A DNA stretch of 64,000 bases, taken from the NCBI RefSeq assembly GCF_002217655.1, contig NZ_NEWK01000001.1, forward strand, positions 1,658,152-1,722,151, given 5' to 3'. Made by a program: the position numbers and the translations under genes. The DNA is from Geobacillus thermocatenulatus. GTDB taxonomy: Bacteria; Bacillota; Bacilli; Bacillales; Anoxybacillaceae. This document shows, one piece after another, positions 9,338 through 18,312 of the stretch (its first letter is position 1; every line of letters starts with the position of its first letter). The notes under the pieces are model-generated. The model worked only from the letters and a program-made list of their open reading frames with translations. It was not told the DNA's origin and did not search any database.

Positions 9338-10143
9338 GTGAGATTATAAAAGAAACGCTGAACAAGTTAAAAGAAGGGAGCATTTCGGTAGAGGAAGCGT
9401 ATCGAACTCTTGCTCCCTATGATCATCTTGGGTATGCCACATTAGACATTCAACGGGAACGAAGAAAGGGATTTCCAGAGATCATTTTTGGAGATGGAAA
9501 ATCAAAAGAACATTTACTTGGTATTTTTGAGCGGTTAATGAGATTTCATAAAAAGGTGGTTGCTACACGCGTTAATCAAGAGAAAGCTTCTTACCTGATA
9601 GCTAGTCTCAAAGAACGTTATCCAACGGAACATTTTGAGTATCGAAGTGATTGTAATATGTTTTATTGGATTTCTCATGATTATGTCGAAATAAAAAAAA
9701 CTGGTTATGTAGCAGTTGTGAGTGCGGGAACATCGGATTTTTCCGTCGCTGAAGAGGCAGCGGTAACGGCGGAGCTGCTAGGATGTGAGGTAAAGCGGAT
9801 ATATGATGTAGGTGTTGCGGGTATTCATCGATTACTCGACAAAATCGAGATAATTGAACGTTCCCGTGTCGTCATTGTAGTTGCTGGTATGGAAGGAGCA
9901 CTGGCGAGTGTGGTCGGTGGACTTGTTTCAAAGCCAGTCATCGCTGTTCCTACAAGTGTTGGATATGGTGCAAACTTTCGAGGGCTCTCAGCTTTGCTTA
10001 CTATGTTGAATTCATGTGCAAGCGGTGTTTCCGTCGTGAATATTGATAACGGGTTTGGTGCGGGGTATTATGCTGCCACAGTTATGGCTGTTATTGAGCA
10101 GGCTGTTGCTGAGGCCAAAGTGTTAGGGAGAGAAGAAAAATGA
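9334..10143 (+). CDS. larB: LarB, pincer cofactor carboxylase/hydrolase
   Basis: Product of 269 residues. The C-terminal half resembles PurE-type carboxylases, with VSAGTSDFSVAEEA near residue 130, VVVAGMEGALASVVGG near 190 and the glycine-rich VPTSVGYGANFRG. LarB carboxylates nicotinic acid adenine dinucleotide and cleaves the phosphoanhydride, giving the dicarboxylated pyridinium mononucleotide that LarE thiolates. Translationally coupled on both sides: ATGA overlaps link larE-larB and larB-larC. Base composition is AT-rich like its neighbours. Confidence 0.93.
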   Translation: MSEIIKETLNKLKEGSISVEEAYRTLAPYDHLGYATLDIQRERRKGFPEIIFGDGKSKEHLLGIFERLMRFHKKVVATRVNQEKASYLIASLKERYPTEHFEYRSDCNMFYWISHDYVEIKKTGYVAVVSAGTSDFSVAEEAAVTAELLGCEVKRIYDVGVAGIHRLLDKIEIIERSRVVIVVAGMEGALASVVGGLVSKPVIAVPTSVGYGANFRGLSALLTMLNSCASGVSVVNIDNGFGAGYYAATVMAVIEQAVAEAKVLGREEK

Positions 10144-11375
10144 AGATTTTGTACTTGGATTGTTTTTCGGGAATCAGCGGCGATATGATGGTGGGTGCTC
10201 TTGTGGATGCGGGCGTGCCGTCGGAGAAAATCGAGACAGAACTGAAAAAACTCCCCCTGTCCGGTTATGAACTGCAATGGGGGAAGGTAGTGAAAAAAGG
10301 AATTTCCGCTACGAAATTCGACGTCATTATTCAAGATAACATGGGGGATGACCACCATCATAAAAGCCATCATGCCCATAGGCATTATTCAGATATTATC
10401 AATATGATCCATCGTTCGGAACTAAGTGAGGAAGTTAAACAACGGGTCGAACAAATTTTTCATTGTATTGCTATCGCAGAGGCGAAAATCCATGGCATTC
10501 CCATTGAAAAAGTTCATTTTCATGAGGTTGGAGCTGTTGATTCAATTGTCGACATTGTCGCTACAGCGATTGCACTCACGGAACTTCATATTGATTATGT
10601 TGTCTCTTCCCCTGTCCCGTTAGGATGCGGGTCGATTCGTTGTGCACATGGTGTATATCCTGTTCCAGCCCCGGCAACGTTAGAAATTCTTCAAGGCGTA
10701 CCAGTTGTTTCTAACCATTTGCCGTTTGAGTTGACGACTCCGACCGGAGCCGGGATTATCAAAAGTCAAGTGAATTCATACGGACCAATTCCATCAATGA
10801 AAATATCAGCAGTTGGATATGGTGCTGGAACACGTGACTTGCCTGATCAACCAAATGTGTTGCGGGTGGTAATTGGGGAGGAAGTCCGTATTACGACGGG
10901 AGGTCCACAGTTATTCCATTCCAAAGAAGAGACGGTTTATATTCTAGAGTGTCAGTTGGACGATATGCCAGGCGAAGCACTTGGATATGTGATGGACGGA
11001 CTCTTTGAAAAAGGTGCGCTTGATGTATTTTATACTCCTGTTTTTATGAAAAAAAACCGCCCTGGCGTTCTTTTGACAGTTTTGACATCGGAAACTCATG
11101 TAGAGCAGTGCGCCCAATTTGTGCTAAAAGAAACAACGACTCTCGGTATTCGAAAAGATACATGTGTGAGAGAAGTTTTAGAAAGGGACGTTGTGACCGT
11201 TTCTACATCATATGGAAATATTCGCGTCAAACAGGCTATACACAAGGGAAAGGTAATCAGGCAAATGCCGGAGTATGAGGATGTGAAGGAAGCTGCGCGC
11301 ACTCATCAAGCAGCCTTCTTAGATGTTTATGCAGAAGCTGCAGAAGAGGCTAGACGAAGAGTAAAGGGAGAATGA
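10140..11375 (+). CDS. larC: LarC, nickel insertion cyclometallase
   Basis: Product of 411 residues encoded in one continuous frame, unlike L. plantarum where LarC is made from two frames by ribosomal frameshifting. The N-terminus LDCFSGISGDM is the family hallmark. A histidine-rich stretch (residues 72-82, DHHHKSHHAHR) probably gathers nickel, and IHGIPIEKVHFHEVGAVDSI is conserved. LarC inserts Ni(II) into the LarE product using CTP, completing the cofactor used by LarA enzymes. It overlaps larB by 4 bp and is followed 4 bp later by a nickel permease gene. Confidence 0.94.
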   Translation: MKILYLDCFSGISGDMMVGALVDAGVPSEKIETELKKLPLSGYELQWGKVVKKGISATKFDVIIQDNMGDDHHHKSHHAHRHYSDIINMIHRSELSEEVKQRVEQIFHCIAIAEAKIHGIPIEKVHFHEVGAVDSIVDIVATAIALTELHIDYVVSSPVPLGCGSIRCAHGVYPVPAPATLEILQGVPVVSNHLPFELTTPTGAGIIKSQVNSYGPIPSMKISAVGYGAGTRDLPDQPNVLRVVIGEEVRITTGGPQLFHSKEETVYILECQLDDMPGEALGYVMDGLFEKGALDVFYTPVFMKKNRPGVLLTVLTSETHVEQCAQFVLKETTTLGIRKDTCVREVLERDVVTVSTSYGNIRVKQAIHKGKVIRQMPEYEDVKEAARTHQAAFLDVYAEAAEEARRRVKGE

Positions 11376-11379
11376 TCAA

Positions 11380-12000
11380 ATGGAGCTGGGGATCGTTTCA
11401 ACGTTAATAGCAGGTCTGCTGTTAGGGATAAAGCACTCTTTCGAGCCAGATCATGTAATAGCCGTTTCAATCATTGCAAGCAAAAGCAAAAGTTTGTTTC
11501 GTTCTTTATTAGCGGGTGTATGTTGGGGATTAGGTCATAGTTTCGTTTTGCTTATGGTTGGTTTGTTGGCTATTGTGCTCAAATTTCAAATTCCTCCGAA
11601 AATCGAATCAGGTTTTGAAATCGCGGTTGGGATAATGCTTGTTTATTTAGGGGGAAGCTCGTTGTTTGCCATGAATAGACGAAGCGGTTATCTTTCTTTG
11701 GATAAAGTGAATAACATGATCTACGCCAAATCGATCGCAATTGGCGGAATACATGGCCTAGCAGGAAGTGCAGCTTTAACCATTCTTGTCTTGTCAACAG
11801 TAGACGACGCTGCCGTTGGAGCTTTATACATTTTGGTTTTTGGTGCAGGAACCATTATTGGAATGGCTTGTTTTACTACTGCTTTAGCGCTTCCTATTGT
11901 GCTGGGCAGGACGCGTCTCAATATAGGGAAAGCGCTAGAGTTTACAACAGCATTAGTCAGTCTTTGTTTTGGAGGATATTATTTATACTGCCATGTATGA
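11380..12000 (+). CDS. Nickel permease, UreH/NiCoT-like
   Basis: Product of 206 residues, almost entirely hydrophobic with about six membrane helices. The first helix carries HSFEPDH, which fits the His-x4-Asp-His nickel-binding signature of NiCoT transporters, followed by GLGHS. It starts 4 bp after larC and so belongs to the nickel cofactor operon. A role in supplying Ni for LarC is the natural inference. It is shorter than full NiCoT proteins and closer to UreH/HupE-like permeases. Confidence 0.82.
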   Translation: MELGIVSTLIAGLLLGIKHSFEPDHVIAVSIIASKSKSLFRSLLAGVCWGLGHSFVLLMVGLLAIVLKFQIPPKIESGFEIAVGIMLVYLGGSSLFAMNRRSGYLSLDKVNNMIYAKSIAIGGIHGLAGSAALTILVLSTVDDAAVGALYILVFGAGTIIGMACFTTALALPIVLGRTRLNIGKALEFTTALVSLCFGGYYLYCHV

Positions 12001-12014
12001 GAGGGGGAACAAAA

Positions 12015-12929
12015 ATGTCTTATGACTTGAAAGGTATTATTCCTCCAGTTGTCACTTTATTCAATGAGAAGGGCGAGTTTGATTGGGAAGCAAATTATCT
12101 TCTCGCCGACTACTTGATTGAGCGAGGCGTTCACGGATTGCTTTACATGGGAAGCACAGGAGAGTTCTCCACGTTGACGACTGAAGAAAGGAAAAACTTT
12201 ACGGAACGGATAATACGGTACATAGATGGACGTGTCCCAGTTCTCATTGGGACAGGGTCGACATCGCTAAAGGAGACAATTTTATTATCGCAACATGCTG
12301 AATCAATCGGGGCTAGTGGTGTGCTCGTCGTTAATCCATTTTATTGGAAATATACAGAACGACAGCTGTATGACTACTATATAAGCATAGCTCAAAGCAT
12401 TCGTATTCCTATGTTGATTTACAATATCCCGTTGCTGACTGGACAGGATCTGTCTCCGGATCTTGTGCTGAGGCTCGCACTGAATCAGGAAAATATCGTT
12501 GGAATTAAAGATACAACAGAGAAATTAGGGCATATTCGTCAGTTAATCCGCATTAAGGAACAGAGAAAGGATTTTGCTGTGTTTGCCGCTTTTGATGATC
12601 TTCTTTTACCATCCTTACAAATGGGGGCTGCAGGTGCTATCAATGGTACAGCTGTGTTTTGTCCCGAGCTGTCCGTTAGGCTGTTTGAGAGCTTTCAAGC
12701 CCAGCGATACGAAGAGATGTTCAGGTCGAATGAATTGATTTTGCAGCTTATGGAGATTTACGAGCTTTCTCGACCGCTGTTTCTTGCCATTAAAGAGGCC
12801 GTTCATCAGGTGGTTTTGGGGCGGCAGACAGCACTGAGGCCGCCTTTAAAAGAGTGCGTAGATTTGAAGGAACGTGTCCATATGTTTCTGAATAAACACA
12901 ATTTTTATATAAGTAAAGTGAGAAAATAG
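12015..12929 (+). CDS. DapA-family 2-keto-3-deoxy sugar-acid aldolase
   Basis: Product of 304 residues; start at 12015 behind GAGGGGGAAC. It has the class I aldolase barrel of the DHDPS/NAL family, with the GSTGEFSTLT loop, Tyr136 in YNIP and Schiff-base Lys165 in VGIKDTTE. In a sugar-acid cluster this family usually splits 2-keto-3-deoxy acids to pyruvate and an aldehyde (YagE/YjhH or KDG aldolase type), an alternative exit to the dehydratase-dehydrogenase route at 6-8.4 kb. True dihydrodipicolinate synthase is less likely here. It is the last AT-rich gene of the left part of the island. Confidence 0.8.
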   Translation: MSYDLKGIIPPVVTLFNEKGEFDWEANYLLADYLIERGVHGLLYMGSTGEFSTLTTEERKNFTERIIRYIDGRVPVLIGTGSTSLKETILLSQHAESIGASGVLVVNPFYWKYTERQLYDYYISIAQSIRIPMLIYNIPLLTGQDLSPDLVLRLALNQENIVGIKDTTEKLGHIRQLIRIKEQRKDFAVFAAFDDLLLPSLQMGAAGAINGTAVFCPELSVRLFESFQAQRYEEMFRSNELILQLMEIYELSRPLFLAIKEAVHQVVLGRQTALRPPLKECVDLKERVHMFLNKHNFYISKVRK

Positions 12930-12978
12930 AAAAGAGCGTTTTCAGAATAGCCACATAGGAAATGAAAGGGTGGTCAAC

Positions 12979-13938
12979 ATGTTTATGAAGGAAACACGAG
13001 AGTTTCTTGAATCGCTAGGTTATCCAGGTGGTGACGGTTACGATCTTCCTACTTCCGCCAAACGATTCCCCGATGGAGCGCAATACCGGGTGGAAATTCC
13101 AAGCGTCGAGGGCCCGCGGGCGCTCGAGGCCGTCCTTGAAGAGGCGGACCGCCTAGGGGTCATCGTTCACCGGGTGTCGCAGGGGAGCGGCATTATGCTG
13201 TTGACGGATGAAGAAATTAGTGACATGTGTGACATGTGTGCGAGCCGTGGAATTGAGCTCAGCCTTTTTGTCGGCCCAAGAGGCACATGGGATATTAGCG
13301 CGTTGCCATTGACGCCTTCCGGAAAAGCGTCCGGGCTGAGACATGAAGGGATGGACCAGCTCGTTTATGCCATTGAAGACTTAAAAAGGGCGGCCCGCCT
13401 AGGAGTAAGAGGGGCGCTGGTTGCGGACGAAGGGCTGCTGCTGTTGACGAAGGAAATGAAAAAAAGCGGGCTGCTGCCGCAAAATTTTGTCGTCAAAGTA
13501 TCGGTACAAATGATGGCATCCAATCCGGTTTCGATCAAGCTAATGCAGGAGCTAGGGGCGGATACGTATAATGTCCCGACTGCGTTGACATTGCCGAAGT
13601 TAGCAGCAATCCGCCAAGTTGTTGACATTCCTCTTGACATGTATGTTGAAGTGCCTGACGGTTTCGGCGGTTTTATCCGGCATTATGAAATTCCAGAGAT
13701 CATTCGCATTTTATCGCCGGTTTATATTAAATTCGGTTTGCGCAACCATCCAGATGTTTATCCGTCAGGGAAACATTTGGAATCGGTCAACATTGAACTG
13801 TGCCGGGAACGGGTGCGGCGGGCTGCACTCGGCATGCGGATCGTTGAACAGTATTATCCGGAAGCCATTACATCGAAACTAGGGGCTGAAGGATTGGGTG
13901 TTCCAGTAGCCGGGGCGTTGAAACAGAGCGAGGTATGA
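12979..13938 (+). CDS. Peptidase U32-like protein of sugar-acid cluster
   Basis: Product of 319 residues; start at 12979 chosen with AAAGGGTGG upstream. The sequence suggests a barrel-like fold (VRGALVADEGLLLLTKEM, VVKVSVQMMASNP, DMYVEVPDGFGGFIRHYE) and is usually annotated as a U32-family peptidase-like protein. Two closely spaced cysteines occur in DMCDMC. No protease active site can be defined, and a metabolic role linked to the following UxaA-type dehydratase genes seems as likely. From this gene on, base composition becomes GC-rich, marking an internal seam in the island. Confidence 0.55.
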   Translation: MFMKETREFLESLGYPGGDGYDLPTSAKRFPDGAQYRVEIPSVEGPRALEAVLEEADRLGVIVHRVSQGSGIMLLTDEEISDMCDMCASRGIELSLFVGPRGTWDISALPLTPSGKASGLRHEGMDQLVYAIEDLKRAARLGVRGALVADEGLLLLTKEMKKSGLLPQNFVVKVSVQMMASNPVSIKLMQELGADTYNVPTALTLPKLAAIRQVVDIPLDMYVEVPDGFGGFIRHYEIPEIIRILSPVYIKFGLRNHPDVYPSGKHLESVNIELCRERVRRAALGMRIVEQYYPEAITSKLGAEGLGVPVAGALKQSEV

Positions 13939-13965
13939 GTTCGGGGGAAGGGAAGGAGCGATACG

Positions 13966-14286
13966 ATGCCCTCTTATCGTTTTGTCATCCTGAATGCGAA
14001 AGATAATGTGGCCACTGCACTAGACGATATTCCGGCCGGAAGTGTCGTGAGCATCACCCGCCACGGTCGTGAGTATGAAATCACCATCAATCAAAAAATT
14101 GAATTTGGGCATAAGTTTGCGATTGCGCCGATCAAACAAGGAGAGGATGTCATAAAATACGGGGAAGTCATCGGGGTCGCCTCGAGCGATATCGTCGAAG
14201 GGGAGCATGTGCACATCCACAATGTTGAAGGAAAAAGGGGAAGGGGAGATAAGAAAAATGGAAACCGCTCAATTTTGGGGGTATAG
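13966..14286 (+). CDS. UxaA-type dehydratase small subunit (SAF domain)
   Basis: Product of 106 residues forming a single SAF-like domain, as in the N-terminal part of altronate dehydratase UxaA (FVILNAKDNVATALDDIPAG, then EFGHKFAIAPI and YGEVIG). In many bacteria this domain and the catalytic part are separate genes. Its last 29 bp overlap the next gene in another frame, so translation is coupled. It probably forms one enzyme with the following large subunit, dehydrating a hexonate such as D-altronate to 2-keto-3-deoxygluconate. Confidence 0.85.
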   Translation: MPSYRFVILNAKDNVATALDDIPAGSVVSITRHGREYEITINQKIEFGHKFAIAPIKQGEDVIKYGEVIGVASSDIVEGEHVHIHNVEGKRGRGDKKNGNRSILGV

Positions 14287-15424
14287 ACGCCCTGATGGAC
14301 GGGTAGGGGTTCGGAATCATGTGCTTATTTTGCCCACTATTGTATGCGCCACCCAGGCGGCAAGGCAAGTGACGGAGCTTGTCCATGGCACGGTGTCTTT
14401 CATCCATCAGCACGGATGTGCCCAAGTTGGGGTGGATTATGAACAGACGTTTCGCACGTATGTCGGCATGGGAACGAATCCAAATGTATACGGCGTCGTG
14501 GTGATGGGGCTTGGCTGTGAAACCCATCAAGGGAGAAGTGTGGCCCAAGAAATTGCGAAAAGCGGCAAACCGGTTGAGCTTGTATCCATTCAAGACCATG
14601 GAGGAACATTGGGTGCCATTGCCGAGGCGGCGAGAATCGCCGCAAAAATGGTGCAAGACGCTTCCGCGTTAGTGCGTGAGCCGTTCGATATCAGTGAATT
14701 GATCGTCGGAACAGAGTGCGGCGGGTCGGATGCGTGTTCCGGACTTTCAGCTAATCCTGCCGTCGGGTATGTCAGTGACATGATTGTTGACCGCGGGGGA
14801 ACTGTCATTTTAGCGGAAACAACTGAACTGATCGGGGCTGAACACCTTTTGGCTAACCGGGCTGTCGATGACCGGGTGGCGAAAAGAGTATACGAGGTAA
14901 TTGAAGCCATGGAAAAGCGCGCTCTGATGATGGGAGTTGATATACGCACTGGGAACCCAAGCCCTGGAAACCGAAAAGGAGGGCTGACCACGCTGGAAGA
15001 AAAGTCTCTCGGCGCTGCAGCAAAAGCCGGGACACGGCCGTTGCAAGAGCTGATCAACTATGCTGAGCGGCCAACGAAAAAAGGACTCGTTTGGATGGAC
15101 ACTCCTGGACATGATATTGAGCAACTGACGGGAATGGTTGCTGGTGGAGCGCAAGTCGTTTTGTTTACAAGCGGCCGCGGTACACCAACAGGTTCGCCGA
15201 TTGCGCCGGTGATCAAAATCGCGACAAACACCCCGATGTTTGAGCGAATGAGAGAAAATATGGATGTCAACGCCGGTACGATCATTGAGGGGAAAGAATC
15301 GCTCGAATCGGTGGGACGGAGAATTTTCGAGGAATTGTTTCTGACGGCTTCAGGGAAGCTGACTAAATCCGAAATCTTAAAACAGCATGATTTCGGCATT
15401 TGGAGAATTGGGCCGACATTTTAA
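14258..15424 (+). CDS. UxaA-type dehydratase large subunit
   Basis: Product of 388 residues; the start at 14258 has AAGGGGAGAT upstream inside the preceding gene. UxaA-family landmarks are GRVGVRNHVLILPT at the N-terminus, the HQHGCAQVG segment, GLGCETHQ and GTECGGSDACSGLSANPA; the cysteines are candidates for metal binding. Family members dehydrate altronate or galactarate with Fe or Mn. The neighbouring KDG kinase and KDPG aldolase would consume the 2-keto-3-deoxy product. Actual substrate is not determined. Confidence 0.88.
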   Translation: METAQFWGYRRPDGRVGVRNHVLILPTIVCATQAARQVTELVHGTVSFIHQHGCAQVGVDYEQTFRTYVGMGTNPNVYGVVVMGLGCETHQGRSVAQEIAKSGKPVELVSIQDHGGTLGAIAEAARIAAKMVQDASALVREPFDISELIVGTECGGSDACSGLSANPAVGYVSDMIVDRGGTVILAETTELIGAEHLLANRAVDDRVAKRVYEVIEAMEKRALMMGVDIRTGNPSPGNRKGGLTTLEEKSLGAAAKAGTRPLQELINYAERPTKKGLVWMDTPGHDIEQLTGMVAGGAQVVLFTSGRGTPTGSPIAPVIKIATNTPMFERMRENMDVNAGTIIEGKESLESVGRRIFEELFLTASGKLTKSEILKQHDFGIWRIGPTF

Positions 15425-15473
15425 ACTATGTTCGGGGCTGTTGTGATGAAAGCGAATATGTGGAGGGCTCATC

Positions 15474-16430
15474 ATGAAGATGCTTGATGTCGTCACGTTT
15501 GGAGAAACGATGGTTTTATTTGCATCTGAAGCCATGACCCCAATTGAGTATAGCAACAATTTTTCTAAGCAAATTGGGGGAGCGGAATCGAATGTTGCCA
15601 TTGGATTGCAAAGACTCGGCCATTCTGTCGGGTGGTTCAGCAAACTTGGGAATGACCCGTTTGGAAGATACATCCACAAATTTATCAGAGGTGAAGGAGT
15701 CGATACGTCCCGATGCATTTATACAGATGAAGCTCCAACCGGGATTTTCTTTAAGGAAAACCGCTCGCCAAACAATATAAAAGTCTACTATTACCGCCAA
15801 CACTCGGCGGCGAGTTTACTGTCCCCAGGCGATCTTGATGAGGAATATATCGCTGGCGCTAAATTTCTTCATGTGACAGGGATAACCCCGGCCCTTAGTC
15901 CATCATGCCGGGAAGCGGTTTTTAAGGCGATCGATATTGCCAAACGGCATAAGGTGAAAGTCGTTTTTGACCCGAACATCCGACTGAAACTTTGGACGAT
16001 GGAGGAAGCAAGGCCTGTGTTGCTTGAGATGGCCGCTGAGGCGGATGTTATTTTGCCGGGGTTTGATGAGGGGAAATGGCTGTCCGGACGGAACACGCCT
16101 GAAGAAATCGCCAGCTTCTTCGGAAATGAAAAGCTCGTCATTATCAAGCTAGGGGAGCAAGGGGCGTATTATCGGTTCGGAAACGAACACGGATATGTCA
16201 AAGGTTTTGTCGTGCCGCAGGTTGTGGACCCGGTCGGGGCGGGCGACGGGTTCGCGGCCGGAGTGATCAGCGGACTGTTGCGGAATGAGCCGATTCCCGA
16301 GGCGGTGAGGCGCGGGAATGCCGTCGGAGCCATTGTCGTCGGAACGAACGGGGATGTGGAAGGGCTGCCGAGCAAGGAAGAATTGGAAGAATTTTTGCAA
16401 GGTGTTCGCTATGCGGATGTAAGGCGGTAG
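15474..16430 (+). CDS. kdgK: 2-keto-3-deoxygluconate kinase (PfkB family)
   Basis: Product of 318 residues. Ribokinase-family motifs are present: GGAESNVAIGLQRLG at 33-47 and the catalytic signature DPVGAGDGFAAG (catalytic Asp) near residue 255. It phosphorylates 2-keto-3-deoxygluconate (or a galacto isomer) with ATP. It lies between a UxaA-type dehydratase and KDPG aldolase, which makes KDG kinase by far the likeliest member of the family. Confidence 0.87.
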   Translation: MKMLDVVTFGETMVLFASEAMTPIEYSNNFSKQIGGAESNVAIGLQRLGHSVGWFSKLGNDPFGRYIHKFIRGEGVDTSRCIYTDEAPTGIFFKENRSPNNIKVYYYRQHSAASLLSPGDLDEEYIAGAKFLHVTGITPALSPSCREAVFKAIDIAKRHKVKVVFDPNIRLKLWTMEEARPVLLEMAAEADVILPGFDEGKWLSGRNTPEEIASFFGNEKLVIIKLGEQGAYYRFGNEHGYVKGFVVPQVVDPVGAGDGFAAGVISGLLRNEPIPEAVRRGNAVGAIVVGTNGDVEGLPSKEELEEFLQGVRYADVRR

Positions 16431-16441
16431 GGGGGAAAGAG

Positions 16442-17098
16442 ATGAATAAGATTGATCATCTTAGCCGGTTGAAAAATTCAAAATTAGTGGCGGTGATTCG
16501 AAAGCCGAAAAGGGCGCAAATTTTCCAAATCGCCGAGGCGCTTGTCGCCGGAGGAGTTGAGGTGCTCGAGGTGACGGTCGACACTCCCGGCGGTTTCGAA
16601 ATGATTGCCGAACTAAAGGAAACGTTCGGCGCAAAAGCGATTGTCGGAGCCGGGACTGTATTGGATGCCGAAACGGCTAAGCGGGCGATTGAAGCTGGTG
16701 CGGACTTTATTTTTTCTCCCATTTTTGATGGGGAGACGATCTCGGTGACAAACCGGTACGGGAAAATTTCCATCCCAGGCGTGATGACGCCGACGGAAAT
16801 CGTCAAGGCCTATCAAATGGGGGCTGATTTGTTAAAAGTATTTCCGGCTGGCTCCTTAGGACCTCAATACTTTAAAGAGCTGAGCGGGCCGTTAGGTCAT
16901 ATTCCACTCATGCCAACCGGCGGCGTTACATTGGAAAATGCAGGGGCGTTTATCCGAAACGGTGCAGCGGCTGTGGGAGTCGGCAGTGCTCTATTAAATA
17001 AACAGGTTATTGAGGAGGGGCGGTTTGATCTTCTCAGGGAAACAGCGAAGAAGTTTGTAGAGACGGTGAGAAACGCAGCGGAAAGAGAGGGGAAATAA
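16442..17098 (+). CDS. eda: KDPG/KDPGal aldolase (Eda/DgoA type)
   Basis: Product of 218 residues, the usual length. Schiff-base Lys132 lies in LLKVFPAG, with Glu43 in [10 protein letters not shown] and Arg20 as the expected partner residues. It cleaves 2-keto-3-deoxy-6-phosphogluconate (or -galactonate) to pyruvate and glyceraldehyde 3-phosphate. The gene starts 11 bp after kdgK and ends 4 bp before the galactonate-dehydratase gene, so these are one operon. Confidence 0.9.
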   Translation: MNKIDHLSRLKNSKLVAVIRKPKRAQIFQIAEALVAGGVEVLEVTVDTPGGFEMIAELKETFGAKAIVGAGTVLDAETAKRAIEAGADFIFSPIFDGETISVTNRYGKISIPGVMTPTEIVKAYQMGADLLKVFPAGSLGPQYFKELSGPLGHIPLMPTGGVTLENAGAFIRNGAAAVGVGSALLNKQVIEEGRFDLLRETAKKFVETVRNAAEREGK

Positions 17099-17102
17099 GA
17101 GA

Positions 17103-18251
17103 ATGAAAATTACAAAGCTCGAGACGTTTCTTGTCCCGCCGCGCTGGCTGTTTTTAAAAATCAGTACAGATGAAGGGATTGCCGGATGGGGTGAACCGAT
17201 TGTCGAGGGAAGGGCGAACACTGTGCGCACAGCGGTGGAAGAGCTGAGCGACTATTTAATTGGAAAGGATCCGATGGCGATTGAAGAACATTGGACCGTT
17301 CTTTATCGGGGAGGGTTTTACCGCGGGGGGCCTATTTTGATGAGCGCCATTTCCGGAATTGATCAGGCGCTTTGGGATATTAAAGGAAAATACTTCAATG
17401 TCCCGGTTCATCAACTGCTTGGCGGTCCGGTTCGCGATCGTATTCGGGTTTACAGTTGGATCGGCGGCGACCGACCAAGCGACGTTGCCGAAGCGGCTAA
17501 AAAAGCAAAAGAAGCAGGGTTTACAGCGGTAAAAATGAATGCTACAGAGGAATTGCAATACATCGATTCGTACAAAAAGATTGAGGAAGCAGTCGAACGG
17601 GTGGCTGCCGTGCGCCAAGTGGCCGGCAAGGAGTTCGGAATCGGCATCGATTTCCACGGCCGTGTTCACAAGCCGATGGCAAAAATGTTGGCCAAAGAGC
17701 TTGAACCATACCATCCGATGTTTATCGAAGAACCGGTACTGCCAGAACATAATGAAGCATTGAGGGAAATCGCTAGGCACTCAAATATCCCGATTGCGAC
17801 CGGAGAACGAATGTTTTCGCGATGGGACTTCAAAACCGTTTTATCAGAAGGGTATGTCGATATCATTCAGCCGGACCTTTCCCACGCGGGCGGGATTACA
17901 GAAGTGAGGAAAATTGCAGCAATGGCTGAGGCGTATGATGTCGCGTTGGCGCCGCATTGCCCGTTAGGCCCCATCGCGTTGGCCGCCTCTTTGCAAGTGG
18001 ATGCGGTGGCGTATAACGCTTTTATCCAGGAACAAAGCCTTGGCATCCACTATAATCAAGGGAACGATCTCCTTGATTATTTAGTCGATCCTTCTGTATT
18101 TGAGTATCAAAACGGGTATGTCAAAATTCCGCAAGGGCCCGGACTAGGAATTGAGATTAATGAAGAGTATGTGAGAGAAATGGCAGCTATAGGGCACAAC
18201 TGGAAAAATCCTGTTTGGCGTCATGCCGATGGTTCGGTGGCCGAATGGTAG
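17103..18251 (+). CDS. dgoD: D-galactonate dehydratase, enolase superfamily
   Basis: Product of 382 residues. All key residues of DgoD are in register with the E. coli numbering: metal ligands Asp183, Glu209 and Glu235, and catalytic His185 and His285 ([34 protein letters not shown]). It dehydrates D-galactonate to 2-keto-3-deoxygalactonate, which the neighbouring kinase and aldolase can process. Related enzymes use gluconate or mannonate, so specificity is probable rather than certain. Confidence 0.87.
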   Translation: MKITKLETFLVPPRWLFLKISTDEGIAGWGEPIVEGRANTVRTAVEELSDYLIGKDPMAIEEHWTVLYRGGFYRGGPILMSAISGIDQALWDIKGKYFNVPVHQLLGGPVRDRIRVYSWIGGDRPSDVAEAAKKAKEAGFTAVKMNATEELQYIDSYKKIEEAVERVAAVRQVAGKEFGIGIDFHGRVHKPMAKMLAKELEPYHPMFIEEPVLPEHNEALREIARHSNIPIATGERMFSRWDFKTVLSEGYVDIIQPDLSHAGGITEVRKIAAMAEAYDVALAPHCPLGPIALAASLQVDAVAYNAFIQEQSLGIHYNQGNDLLDYLVDPSVFEYQNGYVKIPQGPGLGIEINEEYVREMAAIGHNWKNPVWRHADGSVAEW

Positions 18252-18312
18252 GAACAGCGCAATGACAAGTAGATGACTTTTACATTTTTTAAAAGAGCGG
18301 GGGAGGAACGAT

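Noticed and set aside
12015..12929. Dihydrodipicolinate synthase (lysine pathway)
   Set aside because: No lysine genes nearby; the location in a sugar-acid island and YagE-like features favour a keto-deoxy acid aldolase.
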